A stretch of DNA of 64,000 bases from Combretum micranthum (GCA_024138025.1 JAMXBD010000013.1:1798001-1862000); one strand, 5' to 3'; positions 25,629 to 38,987 are shown, numbered from the stretch's first letter. Notes: a model not told the origin generated them from the letters alone. Program-made: numbers and translations.

Positions 25629-26135
25629 TAGGGTATATAAAATTTGTTCCCCATCTTTAATAGATATGTGTGTCCTTCAAGGCTCTGATTTCAACCAATA
25701 CAGTAGGAACTACACAAGAACTAAAAGCAAAATTGATATCCATTGAATCACACACAATTATTGGATTGTGATCTTCTATACGCTTATTGATTAAATGAAT
25801 ACCCAAATGATATAGGTATCCAAAATTCAAAATTCGTAAGGTAAATTTGAAATTTCAAGGGAAAAGAGCAATGTGTAGCTTTGTAATTCAGTTTCTAATC
25901 AACCGGATAATCCATCAATTCACCCTTAGGCATATAATAATACTACCTAAAATTTACAAAAAGAGAAAAAGATCATAAAGTCCTATCATAAACTAAATAA
26001 AAAGATATTAAAAAATCCTACCAAACATATTCTATCTTAATAAAATCTAAAAATCCTATTAATACATATTAAAAGATAGTCAAAAGATATTCTTTTGAAT
26101 TAATAGATTTTAAAATATATTAAAAGATGTGGATT

Positions 26136-28169
26136 GTATTAGCTATTCATAAGTTTAAGTAATGAATGTGGTAGAGCACATGTCTACAAGCATAAAAAAA
26201 AAAAGAAAAAGAAAAAAAGTAACATAAATACAAATTAATAAAATTTAATTACGTAATTTGGAATGTTGAGTCGTATGTAGGTCATGCGATTCATAATTTA
26301 ATTAAAAAGTCGCATAAAGAACAACCGATTAAGGAAAACTCATAGTTGCTGAATCACATGGATGAACAATGATTCCTTTATGCTAATCATGAAATGCATT
26401 TAATAGGTGCGATTCATGTTCGGTAATATTTTTTGCAACTTTGGTTCAAGTGAATTGGTACATGGGTAAATAATAGGAAGTGGAAAAGTTGAGACAAATG
26501 AAATATGGAGACAAGTCTTCAATGTGAGTTGCATCAATTGGCAATTAGAGTGAAAAATTAGGGTTATTAGAAATAGACAACTCATGGCGGTCAAATCATT
26601 GGGAGATGGATGGGATATCAACATCCTTGCAAGGCACGAACTTACTATACCACCATCCCTTTCACCTCTAGGAACTGGGCCCCACACTTACACTTATGGC
26701 TTTCTAGTTTGCCCGTGCCCATTGCGCTAAGGTGGTATATATACAGCAAGTTTTTTAACCATTTTCTTTCATACCATAGCTTTGGTCAATAAAATACGCT
26801 AGGATGAATATAAATATGGCGCAATTCATATCTATTATGCATGAATTGCATCTAATTAGTGGTGCAATTCATGTCTACTAATGCTAAATTGCATCTACTA
26901 GATGATGATTTAATGTTGGTATTTTGGTAATTATTTTCATCCAGTTTGTATTTATGTAATTTTTCTTATATAAGTTGATAAACATACAATTTCCTCTAAT
27001 AAATAACCATTCAATATTTTTTAAAATAAAAATTCTTATCGAATTGTAATTACGATCAACTAATTATCTTAATAACTCTTAATGAAGAATAAGACTGTAT
27101 TTAAATTATTATTATAGTGAAGTGAATGGGCATTTAATATGAAGCCAACCTATAATATAAAATATCAATATTTTATTACAAAACTCGACCACAAAAGGTT
27201 TTTAATTAAAAAAAGCAATAAAATAAAGCTTCAAATCCACAGATGAAATAGTTCAAACAACTGTTGAATCTATAGTCTGAATTGATCTTCAAGTGTTTGG
27301 CTTCTTTTTTTTTTTTTTTTTTTCTGGCCGAACAAGTGTGTTTGGCTTCAATCATGCTCATTAATCAATTTTAATCATAGTCATTATTCAAGTTCAAATA
27401 TAAAAACACTTTAGGCAGTATGAAAATAAGGAGGAAAAAATATTGCATTTTTTATTTTCAAATAGGAAGCAAATTGGTTTAGGTCGCTTTGACTCCCAAG
27501 TGGAGCCACAACAGTTTAGGCTCTTTGGAACTAAACCGTGAATTGAATTAAAATTTAAAATACAAAAGAACTATATTTTATGATTTAATCCATCAGTTTG
27601 ATTTAATTCAGCATGAATAACTCTTACCAAAATCATTTAACACACTCCAACCTGTCGTAAAGATTTATACATGGTCTATCCATTTACGATTCACCCCAGC
27701 CGGCTTCAAAATTTTTCAGTTTCGTTTACACTACATGCCCTTTATCATAAGTAAAATCGTGCAAGCGGCAGTGCCTTCTATAAGAAGACTTTCAAACCTC
27801 CCCATTTTGCCATTTTTGTGATCTATTCGGTAATGCGAGGTTAAATGATTGTAGAAACTTTTTGGATTGATTAAAACAAGCCAACAACCTTTGATCATAG
27901 GCTAATGTTTTAAAATGTGCTCCCTACTTTCTAGGTCATTCCTCCAAAAAAGGCAAAAGGTTATAACAAGGATTCCTTGGCGATCCCTCTTGAAAATTAA
28001 CTCATGTAGGGACTCTATCATGCAATGCTCGCCGGATAAATATTTAGATCTTCAGGATTTTTGTAGGGTTTTTCCATATAAAGTCCCATTTCACTTGCGA
28101 ACTTGTCACATCATTTTATTTTCCCAATTCATCAAAGGACTAACTTGATAGTCGTTTGACCATCCAGTG
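26136..28169. other. No supported gene
   Basis: AT-rich with short frames only. Words such as TGCGATTCATG and TGCAATTCATG recur at 26405-26880, possibly as part of a MITE. A T run lies at 27306-27323. The 77-codon frame at 27915-28148 resembles no protein family I know and has no flanking gene signals. Confidence 0.4.
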
Positions 28170-28656
28170 TGAATTCAGGAATTGATGTAAACATGTTTTT
28201 TGAAAATCTAAATAAACATATTTAGATCAAATAGCGGAATCGAAATGAATCGGGAACAATACCTCCAGCCATTGTAATTATAAATTGCTCGAGTTGAAAG
28301 CTTATATGTTATGGAGTTTTATTTTCCTGTTTTGGTTTTTCTAAGCCCTTACTCGCTCACAATTTGATGGTGTAATTTTTCTAAAGGAGGAGTAGGCTCA
28401 GTGACCCAAATCAGAGAGTATCACATCCTATATATAAATCTGTGCCTATCACAGATTTCATTGGATGTGTGCATTGTGCAGGGCATGTTCGTGAGATTTT
28501 CTCACGATTTAGTTGCTGAAGATATGGGTTGATCTTTTGCTGAAAATGGACCATGATTGGAAACTGATTTCCTGATAAAATAGCAAAGATCTCAACCGAA
28601 ATCTAGTTTAACAAACATATAAAAAAATATCCCAAGAATATTGGAAAATTTCAACA
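28170..28656 (-). repeat. 3' LTR of the 7.4-kb copia element
   Basis: It aligns throughout with 35119-35599, beginning TGAATTCA and ending TTTCAACA. Confidence 0.88.
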
Positions 28657-29239
28657 TTCTCCCACTTGGTTCATTTAACCCAATATCAAACATAACAAGA
28701 AACAAAATATATGAGTCAAGGCAATAGGTCCTCTTATAGTGAGTATTACTTTTCATGTATTACAATATATCAAGTCTCTCAATACTAGCCCTTACACTTA
28801 ATGAATAAACATTTCTAGGTCCGAACTAAATGATATTTCTTGAAATAAACAATTAAATATATGCATAAAAGACCATATGAGAAAACATCAAACTGAATAA
28901 CAGTTCCATTGAGACAATAAACGTATAGTGAAAATCACATCATGGAACTAAGTCATGTTCGACTGCATGATCCTTAAAATTCCTTGGTGGCATGCCTTTA
29001 GGCAAAGGACTGCTTATCATTAACTCAGTGCTAACATGCTCAATGACCACTTTCTTTTCCTTAACATGCTCTCTTATGGCTAAATATTTGCTTTCGATGT
29101 GCTAACTTTGACTCCCACTCTTGTTGTTATTAGCCAAAAATACTGCAGTTGAGTTGTTGTAGTACATACTTAATGGCTTAGAAATGGAATCCATAACTCT
29201 AAGCCCATGAATGAAACTCTTCATACACCATGCGAGATG

Positions 29240-30390
29240 TCCTCAAAACAGTAAATGAATTTAGCCTTCATAGTGGAAGTAGCAGTCATGGTCTACTTTG
29301 CACTTCTCCAAGATGCAGCTCCACTTGCTAGCATGAAAACTTAACCAGAAGTTGATTTTCGTGAATCAATGCAGCCAACGTAGTTTGAATCAGAGTAGCC
29401 AATTACCTCCAAATCATCGGTTTGTTTGTATATGAGCATGTAGTCTTTTGTCCCCTAAAGATATCTCATAACCTTTTTTGTAGCTTTCTAGTGATCAACA
29501 CCTGGGTTACTTTGATATCTGCCTAACATTCCAATAACATACGTGATGTAAGGTCTGGTGCAAACTTGAGCATGCATAAGGCTTCCAGTTGCTGAAGCAT
29601 ATGGAATGTTTTTCATTTGTTCCCGTTTGAAATCATTTTTCAAGTACTGACTCAAATAGAATCTGTTACCCTTCACAATGAGTGCTACACTTAGTGAACA
29701 ATCCTTCATGCAAAATCTCTCTAAAACCTTGCTGATTTAGGTCTCTTGAGATAAACCCAAAATGCCTCGAGATCTTTCTCTATGGATCTTAATGCCAATG
29801 ACATAAGATGCCTTACCCATATCTTTCATATCAAAGTTCTTTGAGAGAAATTACTTCACTTCATATAGGAAGACCTTATTATTAGTTGCAAGCAAAATAT
29901 CATCTACGTATAACGTAAGAAAACAAGTCTTACTCCTACTGACCTTTTGATATATACATTGATCCATGACGTTCTCTCCAAAATTGAATGAAGTGATGAC
30001 TTCATGGAATTTTAAATACCACTGCCGAGAGTCTTGTTTTAAACCATATATAGATTTATTAAGCTTGTAGACTAAATACTCACCATCACTAGAGGAGAAT
30101 CCCTCAGGTTGTTTCATATAAACCTCTTCCTCTAGATCACCATTAAGGAATGCGTTTTCACATCCATTTGATGTAACTCAAAATCAAAATAGGTTACCAA
30201 TGCCATAATCACACGAAGAGAATCTTTCTTAGACATAGGACAAAATGTCTCCGTGTAGTCGATTCCTTCCCTCTGAGTGAACCCTTTAGTAATGAGTTTT
30301 GCCTTATGTCTCTCAATGTTGCCTTGTGAATCTTTCTCTGTCTTAAAGACCCATTTGCATCCAATGGTTTTTACACCATTAGGCAACTCA
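29240..30390 (-). pseudogene. Copia reverse transcriptase and RNase H (broken)
   Basis: Frames 30386-30132 (KTIGCKWVFKTEKDS, RHKAKLITKGFTQ, FELHQMDVKT), 30117-29851 (KLNKSIYGLKQDSRQWY and the catalytic LTLYVDDILLA) and 29709-29488 (SATGSLMHAQVCTRPYITY) are consecutive parts of copia RT. RNase H traces continue to about 29240. The FLNG-type motif after QMDVKT is lost at a frameshift near 30130. Confidence 0.9.
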
Positions 30391-30784
30391 ACGAGATCCC
30401 ACTCTTAGTTGGATACCATAGAATTCTTCTCATCTTTCATGGCATTGTACCATAAGGTCGATTCCTTAGAACCCATGGCTTGCAAAAACATTTTAAGATC
30501 ATTTTTTGCTCCAATGTTATAGTTCAATTATTGTAGATACACTGCATAATCACTAGTAATTGCTAATTTTCTAATTCCAGTAGATCTCCTTAATGTTGTA
30601 CCATCATCCTCTTGAGGAACTTGTTGCTTAACCTATTGTTCAATAATTTCTTGTTGTTCCTCATTTACAACTTGATCCATTGGATCGATATCAGTAGCTT
30701 TTGCAACTTTAGTAGCTGGTTATCTAACCCCCATTCCATATTAAGGGGTGTGAATGATAACAAATCTATCACTTGAACTGAGGG

Positions 30785-31458
30785 TTAAGCTTCATAATGG
30801 TCCCTTTCAAAAACTATGTCTTGAAATTGACAACTCCTACTGACCAAGTCATTCTCAAGAAATTTTGCATTTCTCGATTCCACAATCCTAGTGCTATGAG
30901 ATGGGCAATAGAATCTATACCCTTTAGACCAATCAGCATGTCCAATGAAATACCCACAAATGGTCCTTGGGTCTAGCTTCTTATCTTGTGGGTTGTAAAT
31001 TCTCACTTTAGACAAGCATCCCCAAACGTATATATGCCTCAAACTCGGGTTCCAACCCTTGAAAACATAAAAGGGGTCTTTACGATAGCCTTGGTTGGAA
31101 TTCGGTTTAATATATACACAATCATCTTGAGTGCTTCAGTCCATAAGAACCAAGGCAGTTTTGTGTTACTCCTTATACTTATCACCATGTCCATTAAAGT
31201 TTGGTTTCTTCTTTCTGCCACACCATTCTGGTCCGAAAAACCAAGCATAGTGTATTGGGAAACAATCCCATGTTCCTGAATAAACTTCATAAATGGATCA
31301 GGTGCTTGTCCGATCTCTATGTATCTATCGTAGTATTCTCCATCTCTATCTGATCTCATGATCTTAATTTGTTTTCTACACTGATTCTCTACTTCAGCCT
31401 TAAAAACTTTAAAGGCACCCATGGCTTTATCTTTGGAATGAAGTAAGTAGAGATACAT
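30785..31458 (-). pseudogene. Copia integrase C-terminal half (broken)
   Basis: Minus frame 31458-31039 holds the integrase core end (IMRSDRDGEYYDRY, GVAERRNQTLMDMV, PWFLWTEALKMIVYILNRIPTKA). It overlaps 31042-30785 (LRHIYVWGCLSKVRIYN, FIGHADWSKGYRFY), the segment between integrase and RT. The expected SMDPSGVAERRN-type context is partly altered. Confidence 0.88.
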
Positions 31459-31593
31459 ACATCATGAACAATTGTTTATGAAGGTGATGAAGTATTTTGG
31501 AGCATTTGTGTCCATGTTTAGACAACAAATATCTGTGCATATGATTTCTAATAGGTTTATGCTCCTCTTTGCACCCTTTTTAAACCTGTTAAT

Positions 31594-32003
31594 TTGCTTA
31601 CCTTTAATGCAATCCACATAAGTCTCAAAATCAACAAAATCCTAAGTACTAAGTATCCCTTCATTTACCAAACTTTTAATTCTCTCAATGGATATATGTC
31701 CCAATCTCCGTGCCATAACATAGGGGATTCCTCATTCCTAACACATCGTTTTAACTCAATAGTAACATGCATATAATTATAAGTAGCATTATTTTGTAAT
31801 TGAATCGAGTAAAGATCATTAGACATTGTACCATAACCATTAATTTCATATTTATTAGATAAACTAAAACCAGAATATGAAAATTTAAAGGAAAAACCCA
31901 AAGGTACTAGTCTTGAAACAGAAATCAAATTCCTAGAGAAATCTGGAACATGAAAGGTCTTTTTCAAATGCAAATAAAACCATTGCTTAAAACTAAACTG
32001 CAA
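31594..32003 (-). pseudogene. Copia protease/GAG-pre-integrase remnant
   Basis: The minus-strand frame 32003-31665 contains LKKTFHVPDFSRNLISVSRL, the conserved segment just after the copia protease, followed by an RLGHIS-type zinc-binding segment in altered form. The protease active site (about 32100-32160) is not intact. Confidence 0.7.
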
Positions 32004-32209
32004 GTGCTAATGGCTTCCACATGTGAACTCATCTTGCTTCCTGAATAGATGTATTGGTCACTTCCCATCGGCTTCCTTAGGTTTTGCATACCTTGCAAGG
32101 TATTAGAAACATGGATTGTAGAACCAAAATCAATCCACTAAGTGTCATGATTAACATGGACCATATTAGATTCATAAAAAACAAATGAAAATGAAGTACC
32201 TTTCTTGTC

Positions 32210-32890
32210 GAGCCAGTTCTTAAACTTAGAACAGTCTTTCTTCATATCCCCTTTCTTCTTATAGAAGAAACACTTTGACTCTTTCTTTATGACTGGCTGA
32301 GGAGGAATTTTACCTTTTACCTTATTCTTGGCATCATTCTACCTTTTCTTTCTAGGAACAATTAAGTTTACCCTTTTACCTTCTTTCATCATCAACCTTT
32401 CCTTTTCTTGCAAACACATGGACAACAGTTCATTAATCAACCACTTTATACTTATGTGTTTTATAAGAGATTTTGAAAGGACCATATTGTTGGGGGGTAA
32501 AGTTTATATAATGTAGTACACTAGGAAAGATTTTGATATGGTAACCTCCAAGCTTTCAACTAAGCCACTATTTCCCTCATGCGCATGATATGGTTAGTCA
32601 CACCTCTTATCTCGGTAAGCCTCACGGATGACAACTGAGTAATCAAGGTGCTCGTAAGGGCCTTGTCAGATGTAGCAAATTACTTATCAATGGCTTTCAA
32701 AGGATCCTTGATCTTATCATGTTGTTCGACAAAACCATGGATACCAGTAGATATTTTTGTCTTTATGAACATCATGGAGAAGCGATTAGATCTCTCCCAT
32801 TTTTCATAAAGAGCAATAGCATCTTGAGTGTTGGTTTCAGTAATACCTTGTGGCTCATCTTTTCTAATAGCATAATCTATATCCATCCAG
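32210..32890 (-). pseudogene. Copia gag remnant
   Basis: Minus frame 32886-32680 reads MDIDYAIRKDEPQGI, ALYEKWERSNRFSMMF and KDPLKAIDK, a characteristic copia gag N-terminal region. Frames continue to about 32210, where a zinc-knuckle-like CFFYKKKGDMKKDC has lost its histidine. Confidence 0.85.
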
Positions 32891-33729
32891 CATAAACGGA
32901 GGAGAATTATTTGCTACCACACTTTGTAGTTTTCACCCCTTAATTTGCGAATTTCACATTTAATATTAGAAATGTTCGCAGTTTGAATAGTTGTAAAGTT
33001 TAAAAATATATGCTTATTATTAATAATTTGAAACCAATAATAATTCATGCTTTACCAATGTAAATCATGTTTTAGTCCATGAATTTAGTGACATAAAACT
33101 TGCCTGTAGGCTAAAGTCCTACTCAATGAGATTCATCTCTAGCCTTGTGATAAAACTATAGAATTATGTTCCTTTTATTAATTCTTGTGGGTAGATTAAG
33201 AGATATAATCCGATATTTCATCCTATTTAATCATACAAATATAACAAAATTCGTACGAGTAGATTTTATTGTACCACATATGATTAATCACAATTAATTT
33301 TTTAATGTGATGTTAAAACCAAAACATCCTAATTAATTAAGGATGTTGTAGCTACTCCCAATTAAATAAAATTATATTAATCACCTAATATTAATTCTTC
33401 ATAAAGAACTCAATGGTTACATAAATTCCTAAATAATGCAAATGAATTGAATAACCATGCATAGTTATTATCATACATACAAATTTCAAGAAATAAACAA
33501 ACAATATGTGCGTACAATTATTCAATAGTTAAATCATATATGCTCTTTAATCACTAATTTTAATGTGCATAAATTATTCAACCTAGTATTGCATGCTTAA
33601 ATAAATACCATAATTAAACGTACAATTCATCAAAATAAATAAATAATTCAAACGCATTAAAATTCACTAAAGAACTCATAATTAAGTTAAGCAATTATTT
33701 ATGCTAAATAATTTAATTTAGTTATTTAA

Positions 33730-34614
33730 TATATGTATAATTATTGCCAAATATGATACGAACTCAGCCACCCTATGACGAAACCCGATACCTAAATTTG
33801 GCTATTGATCCCAAGATCGTTCAGGATCGAATGAAAACCTTGGCCTGTTGCTTATATGTAAGCAAAAACCTTAGTATAGTGTAGATGCCATAACTAGTGA
33901 TGAAGATCCGATTGATAAGGCAAAGATTGAACACCATAGATTAATCGATAAGTTCAAAATGAGTTCACACAGGAATTCAAAAGAGAAAACTCTCAAATTT
34001 CATTGATCAAAAGATATATCTATGTTTACAACCTAAAGGATATATATATAATATATACACACACTAAAAAAAAGAAATACAAAAAGACATAAAATATAAA
34101 ACTAAAGTCTAAAAGAAAGCTAGTGGCTAAAAGATATATCTATATTTACAACCCAAAGGATATATATAGATTAAAACTGGAAATACAAAAAGGCATAAAA
34201 AAATAAAACTAACGTCCAAAAGAAAGCTAGTGGCCTATAGTACACATTGGACAGCTTAAACACAAAACAAGAAAATGAAAATTAATTTCCAAGAGAAGAA
34301 GGTTGGCGATGCAGAAGGGTGTGCCAGCGGCCTTGGTGCCAGCGTATGTGCAAGTACGTGAAATTTTCAAAATTCTGATTCATTTTAAATCTAGGCTGGC
34401 AGTGTATACTTCTAGCCCGGTGGTGTGTAGGTACAGCATCCCAAAAACTTGAAATTATTCAGTCTTTTGTGTCTCAAAACACTTTACAGACTTGCTTAGC
34501 TCACTTGACTTGTGTTTTAATCAATGGAACTCCAAACATTGAGTCTCTAATTCCTTGAAATGACTTATTATCCTCGTATTTGGTCAACTTTAATTTTGAT
34601 GCTTCTAGGATCAC

Positions 34615-34645
<31 letters not shown>
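33730..34645. repeat. Foreign-looking LTR-like insert in the copia leader, with tandem repeats
   Basis: Between the primer site and gag lies extra non-coding DNA. It contains a direct tandem duplication (34011-34130 and 34131-34235, unit beginning AAAAGATATATCTAT and ending GAAAGCTAGTGGC). A short GC-rich block at 34310-34440 has GCCAGCG/GGCTGGCAG words like those at 23.9-24.3 kb. A TA microsatellite lies at 34618-34645. It probably derives from another LTR element inserted here, but I found no termini. Confidence 0.45.
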
Positions 34646-35102
34646 GGAGCCCTTTCCATACAAAGCTAAAGCTGGAGACATCAAGACATGCCAACTTTAA
34701 TACACAACGTCCTACGACCATTTGATTTCTTCCTTAATTTTTTTTATTTTTTTTATTTTTTTATGAATAAGTCATCTTCAACCTTCATTCAGGTCACTTG
34801 TTATCCGGTTTTGACTCAAGGATCGGAATGGAAAACCTGATAGTTTTTCGGCCAATTCTAACGCTAAATCCAATGTTTTAAATCCCAGAATACATAGAAA
34901 TCATTTTTTCCTATCAAATCCTAACCTTATTGGGATTAATAAACATCAAAATCTTAATGTCCAATTAATTAAAAATTTGAAACTATAGATGAACGAGTTC
35001 CAAACATTCAAGAGGAAGGAAAACGATTCTCATTACAACAAGGCATAAAACCAAAAATCCAAAACAAAGATAAACCGAAATGCAAGATAGAGGCAATATA
35101 TA

Positions 35103-35114
35103 GCTTTGATACCA
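35103..35114 (-). other. Primer-binding site of the 7.4-kb copia element
   Basis: The minus strand reads TGGTATCAAAGC, one mismatch from the usual initiator-Met tRNA site. It lies just inside the 5' LTR. Confidence 0.8.
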
Positions 35115-35118
35115 AATT

Positions 35119-35599
35119 TGAATTCAAGAATAGACCTAAACATGGTTTTTTGAAAATCTAAATAAACATATTCAGATCAAATAGCGGAAGCGAAATGGAT
35201 TGAGAAGAACAACTCTAGCCATTTTAATTGTAAATCGCTCATGTTGAAAGCTCACACGTTATGGAGTTTTATTTTTTTGTTTTGGTTTTTTTAAACTCTC
35301 ACTCCCTCACAATTCAATGGTGTAATTTTTCTAAAGAAGAAGTAGGCTTAGTCACCCAAATTAGAGAGTATCACATTCTATAAATAGATCTCTGCCCATC
35401 ACATATTTTATTGGATGTTTTCAAGGCGTGTTCAGTAGATTCTCTCGCGATTTAGTTGCTGAAAATATGAGTTAAACTTTTGCTGGAAATGGACCACAAT
35501 TGAAAACTAATTTCCCGTTAAAATAGCAAAGATCTCAACCGAAATCCAATTTAATAGAAATCTCAAAAAATATCCCAAAAATATCGGGAAATTCCAACA
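35119..35599 (-). repeat. 5' LTR of the 7.4-kb copia element
   Basis: Partner of 28170-28656. It ends TTCCAACA at 35599. Confidence 0.88.
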
Positions 35600-37641
35600 T
35601 TCGGGTGATGAAGGTTTAACGCTGATAGATATTAAGTAGGTATATGTATATCAATATCAAGGGTTAAAGTAAGAACAACTTAATTAAATTTGCGTGCATG
35701 CATGTACTTACATATATATAAAGTAAATAAAAATATTTTGTACTGTTAATTTATCAAATTGGAAGAAGTATTTTCATAAAATTTAAAAATTCTGGAAGTA
35801 TATCACATCAGGAGTAAAATTAGCAGTTATTTACAATTTCCATTTCGTCATGATTCATTTCTTCATCAGAGCATACGTTTTTGTGTGTCATTTCAAGCCT
35901 TGCTGCCGTCCTTAAAAGGAAAATAATAATAATAATTGTCCTTATGTAATCTTCGTCGTTATGTGGCATAGAAATGTGTGGTGGCAAGTGCTTAATTAGG
36001 TATTTTTATATGAAATGAACAGAGAAGACATTGTGTGAAGTGTATTTGTGAGTCCGTGACTATTGTTTTAGATCAGTTGAATAATAAAGAAGTAATGTTT
36101 TGGTATATACTCCAAATAGCATATAAACATTTGTAGAAAGTGTATATATAGTAATATACATACACACACATATATATTAGTAGCTACCCATTTGTGATGC
36201 ATGTAAGAAAAGGAAAGAACAAAATAAAAAGTATTGCCTTCCAGTAGACGCAACACACATTTATGCACCATAATATCATATAAGAATTAAACAAAAAATA
36301 TTAACAGTAATGTAGATGTAGGATAATGGATCATGCATTTCTTTTTTAAATTATACATTAAGATAATAATGATTTTATATACTATTATAATCATTTAAAA
36401 TCCTTCTTGATTGCATTTATGAAGAGCATTCAAGTTTATAGATATAAGCTGCACCTGTTAAACTCCAAAAGTATCATTAATAAATTCTTTATTAGTTAGT
36501 TACAATAAATTTTTATTGTGTAGTGTTAATGAAATTGAAGCAAGTTTAAAGGATGAGAAAAGTTGGAGTCCAGAACCCCAATATTGATTAATAATAGAAT
36601 AAGATAGGATATAAATAGAGATATAAATAGAGATATGATACATGAAATCTACATTCTTTATATATAATTGTATTAGTAAGGTAATAGGAGCAAGTTGGCT
36701 GAGAAGAAGAAAGGATAACAAATTAGTGGGATGGAAATTAATTTCTTGAAATAAAGGTTTACTATGTTTAATGAAAAATACAGAGAATAAGATTATCACT
36801 TAATATGGGTATATAGGTCTAGGGTAAGTAAGGAATGAAGTCTTACTTGTTAGCTATCCAATAAGGTATAAGGTATAAGATTTATATTAGACCTAACTTG
36901 TGACACGTTATACTCATTTAATATCTATTTTTTACCTCATAAAACTCACTGGGTATAGGATACACTATCGAACTTCAAATTTGTTTTTCTCTTTATTTGT
37001 TTTGTTGAATCTAGGTAATGTTTCATGAGACGAAAAACATATAAAGTTGTTTTCTTTATCAAATTTCAACTTTATTATAATATATATATATATATATATA
37101 TAGTTTATGTAATATATACAACTACCTTATTTTTATATCTTCATCATATATGACAAATCAAAAGATTTAAAAAATATATATATTTTAAACATTACAAGTT
37201 CTACAATATGCATAATTCATTTATGTCTTAAAGTTAAAATTTGTAACAACCACCTATAGAATCTTATTGTGTGAATTCAATATAATTATAAAATATTTAG
37301 AAAAGTTTAAAATAAAAATTTTGGAGACACTTCCTTATTAATTAGCTTATAAAAACTTTATATATGTATCCTACCCTGTGAGAGGAGGTTCTAGAAAAAC
37401 TCTACCTGTATTCTATTCTATGACCCTCAATACTCATTTGATTATACTCAATTGAGTAAGGTACGAGTGGGTACCTTATACAACAGGGTTAACCACTAAC
37501 CCCTATCACTTAAGTCTTAAGAGTCAATTGCTTTAGCAATGTACCCACATATATAATATATGATTCAAATAGGTAATATTATTACTGTATCATCATTTTA
37601 CAGACATACTAAAGATTGGCTACTATATATATAAACAATTA
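35600..37641. other. No gene seen
   Basis: AT-rich intergenic DNA with TA microsatellites (for example 37078-37102) and several minus-strand ORFs under 100 codons with no recognisable motif. Words like GGTATAAGGTAT near 36875 and GGTACGAGTGGGTACC near 37460 are partly inverted and may mark a degraded MITE. Confidence 0.4.
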
Positions 37642-37928
37642 TGACCTGTTCACTTTACGGCATGGAATAAGGGAGAAATTGAACTCCAATTTAACAGGAA
37701 TGTAATAGGATTGTAATTGCTATTATAATGTTTACTTGATGCAAAAAATAAAAGGTAAAATACCCATAATGCCTCTTGTATTTATTATAGGAAGAAGATA
37801 ATTGTATGTATGATACTTTAAAATAGGGGTATTTATGACAAAGTTAGAAAATAAATTATTGAAAACATTTATGGGATATAATAACGAGAATGAAATGGAT
37901 AACTATTCATGTCAAGTGAAAGAGCCTT
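37642..37928. mobile_element. Tourist-like MITE, 287 bp
   Basis: Inverted termini TGACCTGTTCACTTTA and (reverse complement of the right end) AAGGCTCTTTCACTTGA are flanked by TTA on both sides (37639-37641, 37929-37931). TTA/TAA target duplications fit the PIF/Harbinger-Tourist superfamily. It belongs to the same family as the copies at 39595, 52746 and 63450. Confidence 0.65.
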
Positions 37929-38520
37929 TTAACTTTCATTCCTCGAACTTTACTCTTTTTTTAATTAATTTTTTGTAATAACAAAATTTAAAATAAAATG
38001 ACAAATAATTTGATTTTGAATGGTCTTGCGAAATGAGAGTAATTTAACACATTAAAGGGAATTTAAGAGGATTATTGATGAGATTTCATGACACTTTCTT
38101 TTTTCTTTTTCTTTCCTTTTTTCCCCCAGTAAGATAGCGCCAATGGTCGTGAGTAACTAACTTATTAAGAACATTTGAGAACATCCGGTTTTTCAAGAAT
38201 CACTGCAAATGTAATGGACAATGGAAAAGTTGGAACCATTTTGGCAACATTATAGCGAAATTGATTCTTTATGACCAAATTTACAAGCTATAGTGCTTTT
38301 ACGCTATGTACTAAGATTATTATCATGTAAAGTTAAATAATATATAGCAATTCTGAGAATATGGAAAATGATAATGAACTTCTACAGAGCTAGGAAGTGA
38401 TACAGTAAAATTGAGACTAGTGATTCGTTTACGAACTTCAATAAATTTGTTTGAATATTTTTCTGTTTCCAAACCTTTTTAATAGACTTGTGAATAATAA
38501 GAGAGTTACAGTAACTCTAA

Positions 38521-38987
38521 CAGCCCGTTTACTTGGAGGTAATAGAGGAGGAATCGAATTTCTGTTGCTGGAATGCCTCTATAACTTTGTTTACTTGTAT
38601 TAAATGAGCAGTAATAAATATTCCCATACACTTTTTATTCCTTCTATAGAGGGAATAAAAAGTTCCATCTAACAGGTAGAACTTTTTATTCATTTTCTAT
38701 TCCTACTCCAGAAGTAATAAAAAATTAAATACCCTGTCCAAATTACCTTTAATTAAATGCTAGAATTAATACCACAATAAGAGTATAATGATATTTTTAG
38801 CTTTATTAGCAGTTTAATGCTATAATTAATAAGTTGAAGTAAACAATAGAATGTGTATTCCCCGTAATCAAACTTTAGACAAAGTAAACATAGAAATAAA
38901 TAGTCCTACTCTATTATCGGTAATATCATTCCTAAGAAATAACTTTTCTATTCCTTGCCTGTTTCCAAAGTTGAAGTAAACGGGCCG
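38521..38987. mobile_element. Tourist-like MITE, 467 bp
   Basis: It begins CAGCCCGTTTACTT and ends AAGTAAACGGGCCG, an inverted repeat of 14 bases with one mismatch. The flanks are TAA at 38518-38520 and 38988-38990. There is no coding sequence. Confidence 0.82.

Larger units (their letters stand above)
21870..26135 (-). mobile_element. Non-autonomous gypsy element (minus strand), split by a solo LTR
   Basis: LTR copies at about 21870-22225 and 25745-26135 flank an interior related to the one at 20471-21370 but reversed. The protease-like frame is 25628-25431 (minus), and the downstream segment at 22600-22380 (minus) matches 20900-21190. A 2.4-kb solo LTR (22601-24981) interrupts it, and a CA microsatellite lies within. 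Without the insertion the element would be about 1.9 kb, too short for RT or integrase. Confidence 0.6.
28170..35599 (-). mobile_element. Decayed Ty1-copia LTR retrotransposon, 7.4 kb
   Basis: Two LTRs (28170-28656 and 35119-35599, TG..CA on both) flank minus-strand gag and pol. The purine tract AAGTGGGAGAA (complement of 28657-28667) abuts the 3' LTR. A primer-binding site TGGTATCAAAGC (complement of 35103-35114) lies 4 bases inside the 5' LTR. Domain order is gag (32.9-32.2 kb), integrase (31.5-30.8 kb), RT (30.4-29.9 kb), RNase H (29.7-29.2 kb). All are fragmented by stops and frameshifts. Flanks CAGTG and TTCGG do not match, so a target duplication is missing or eroded. About 0.9 kb near 33.7-34.6 kb looks foreign to the element. 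Confidence 0.88.

Noticed and set aside
27915..28148. A 77-codon frame in intergenic DNA
   Set aside because: No recognisable family, no promoter or splice context; length is within chance expectation.
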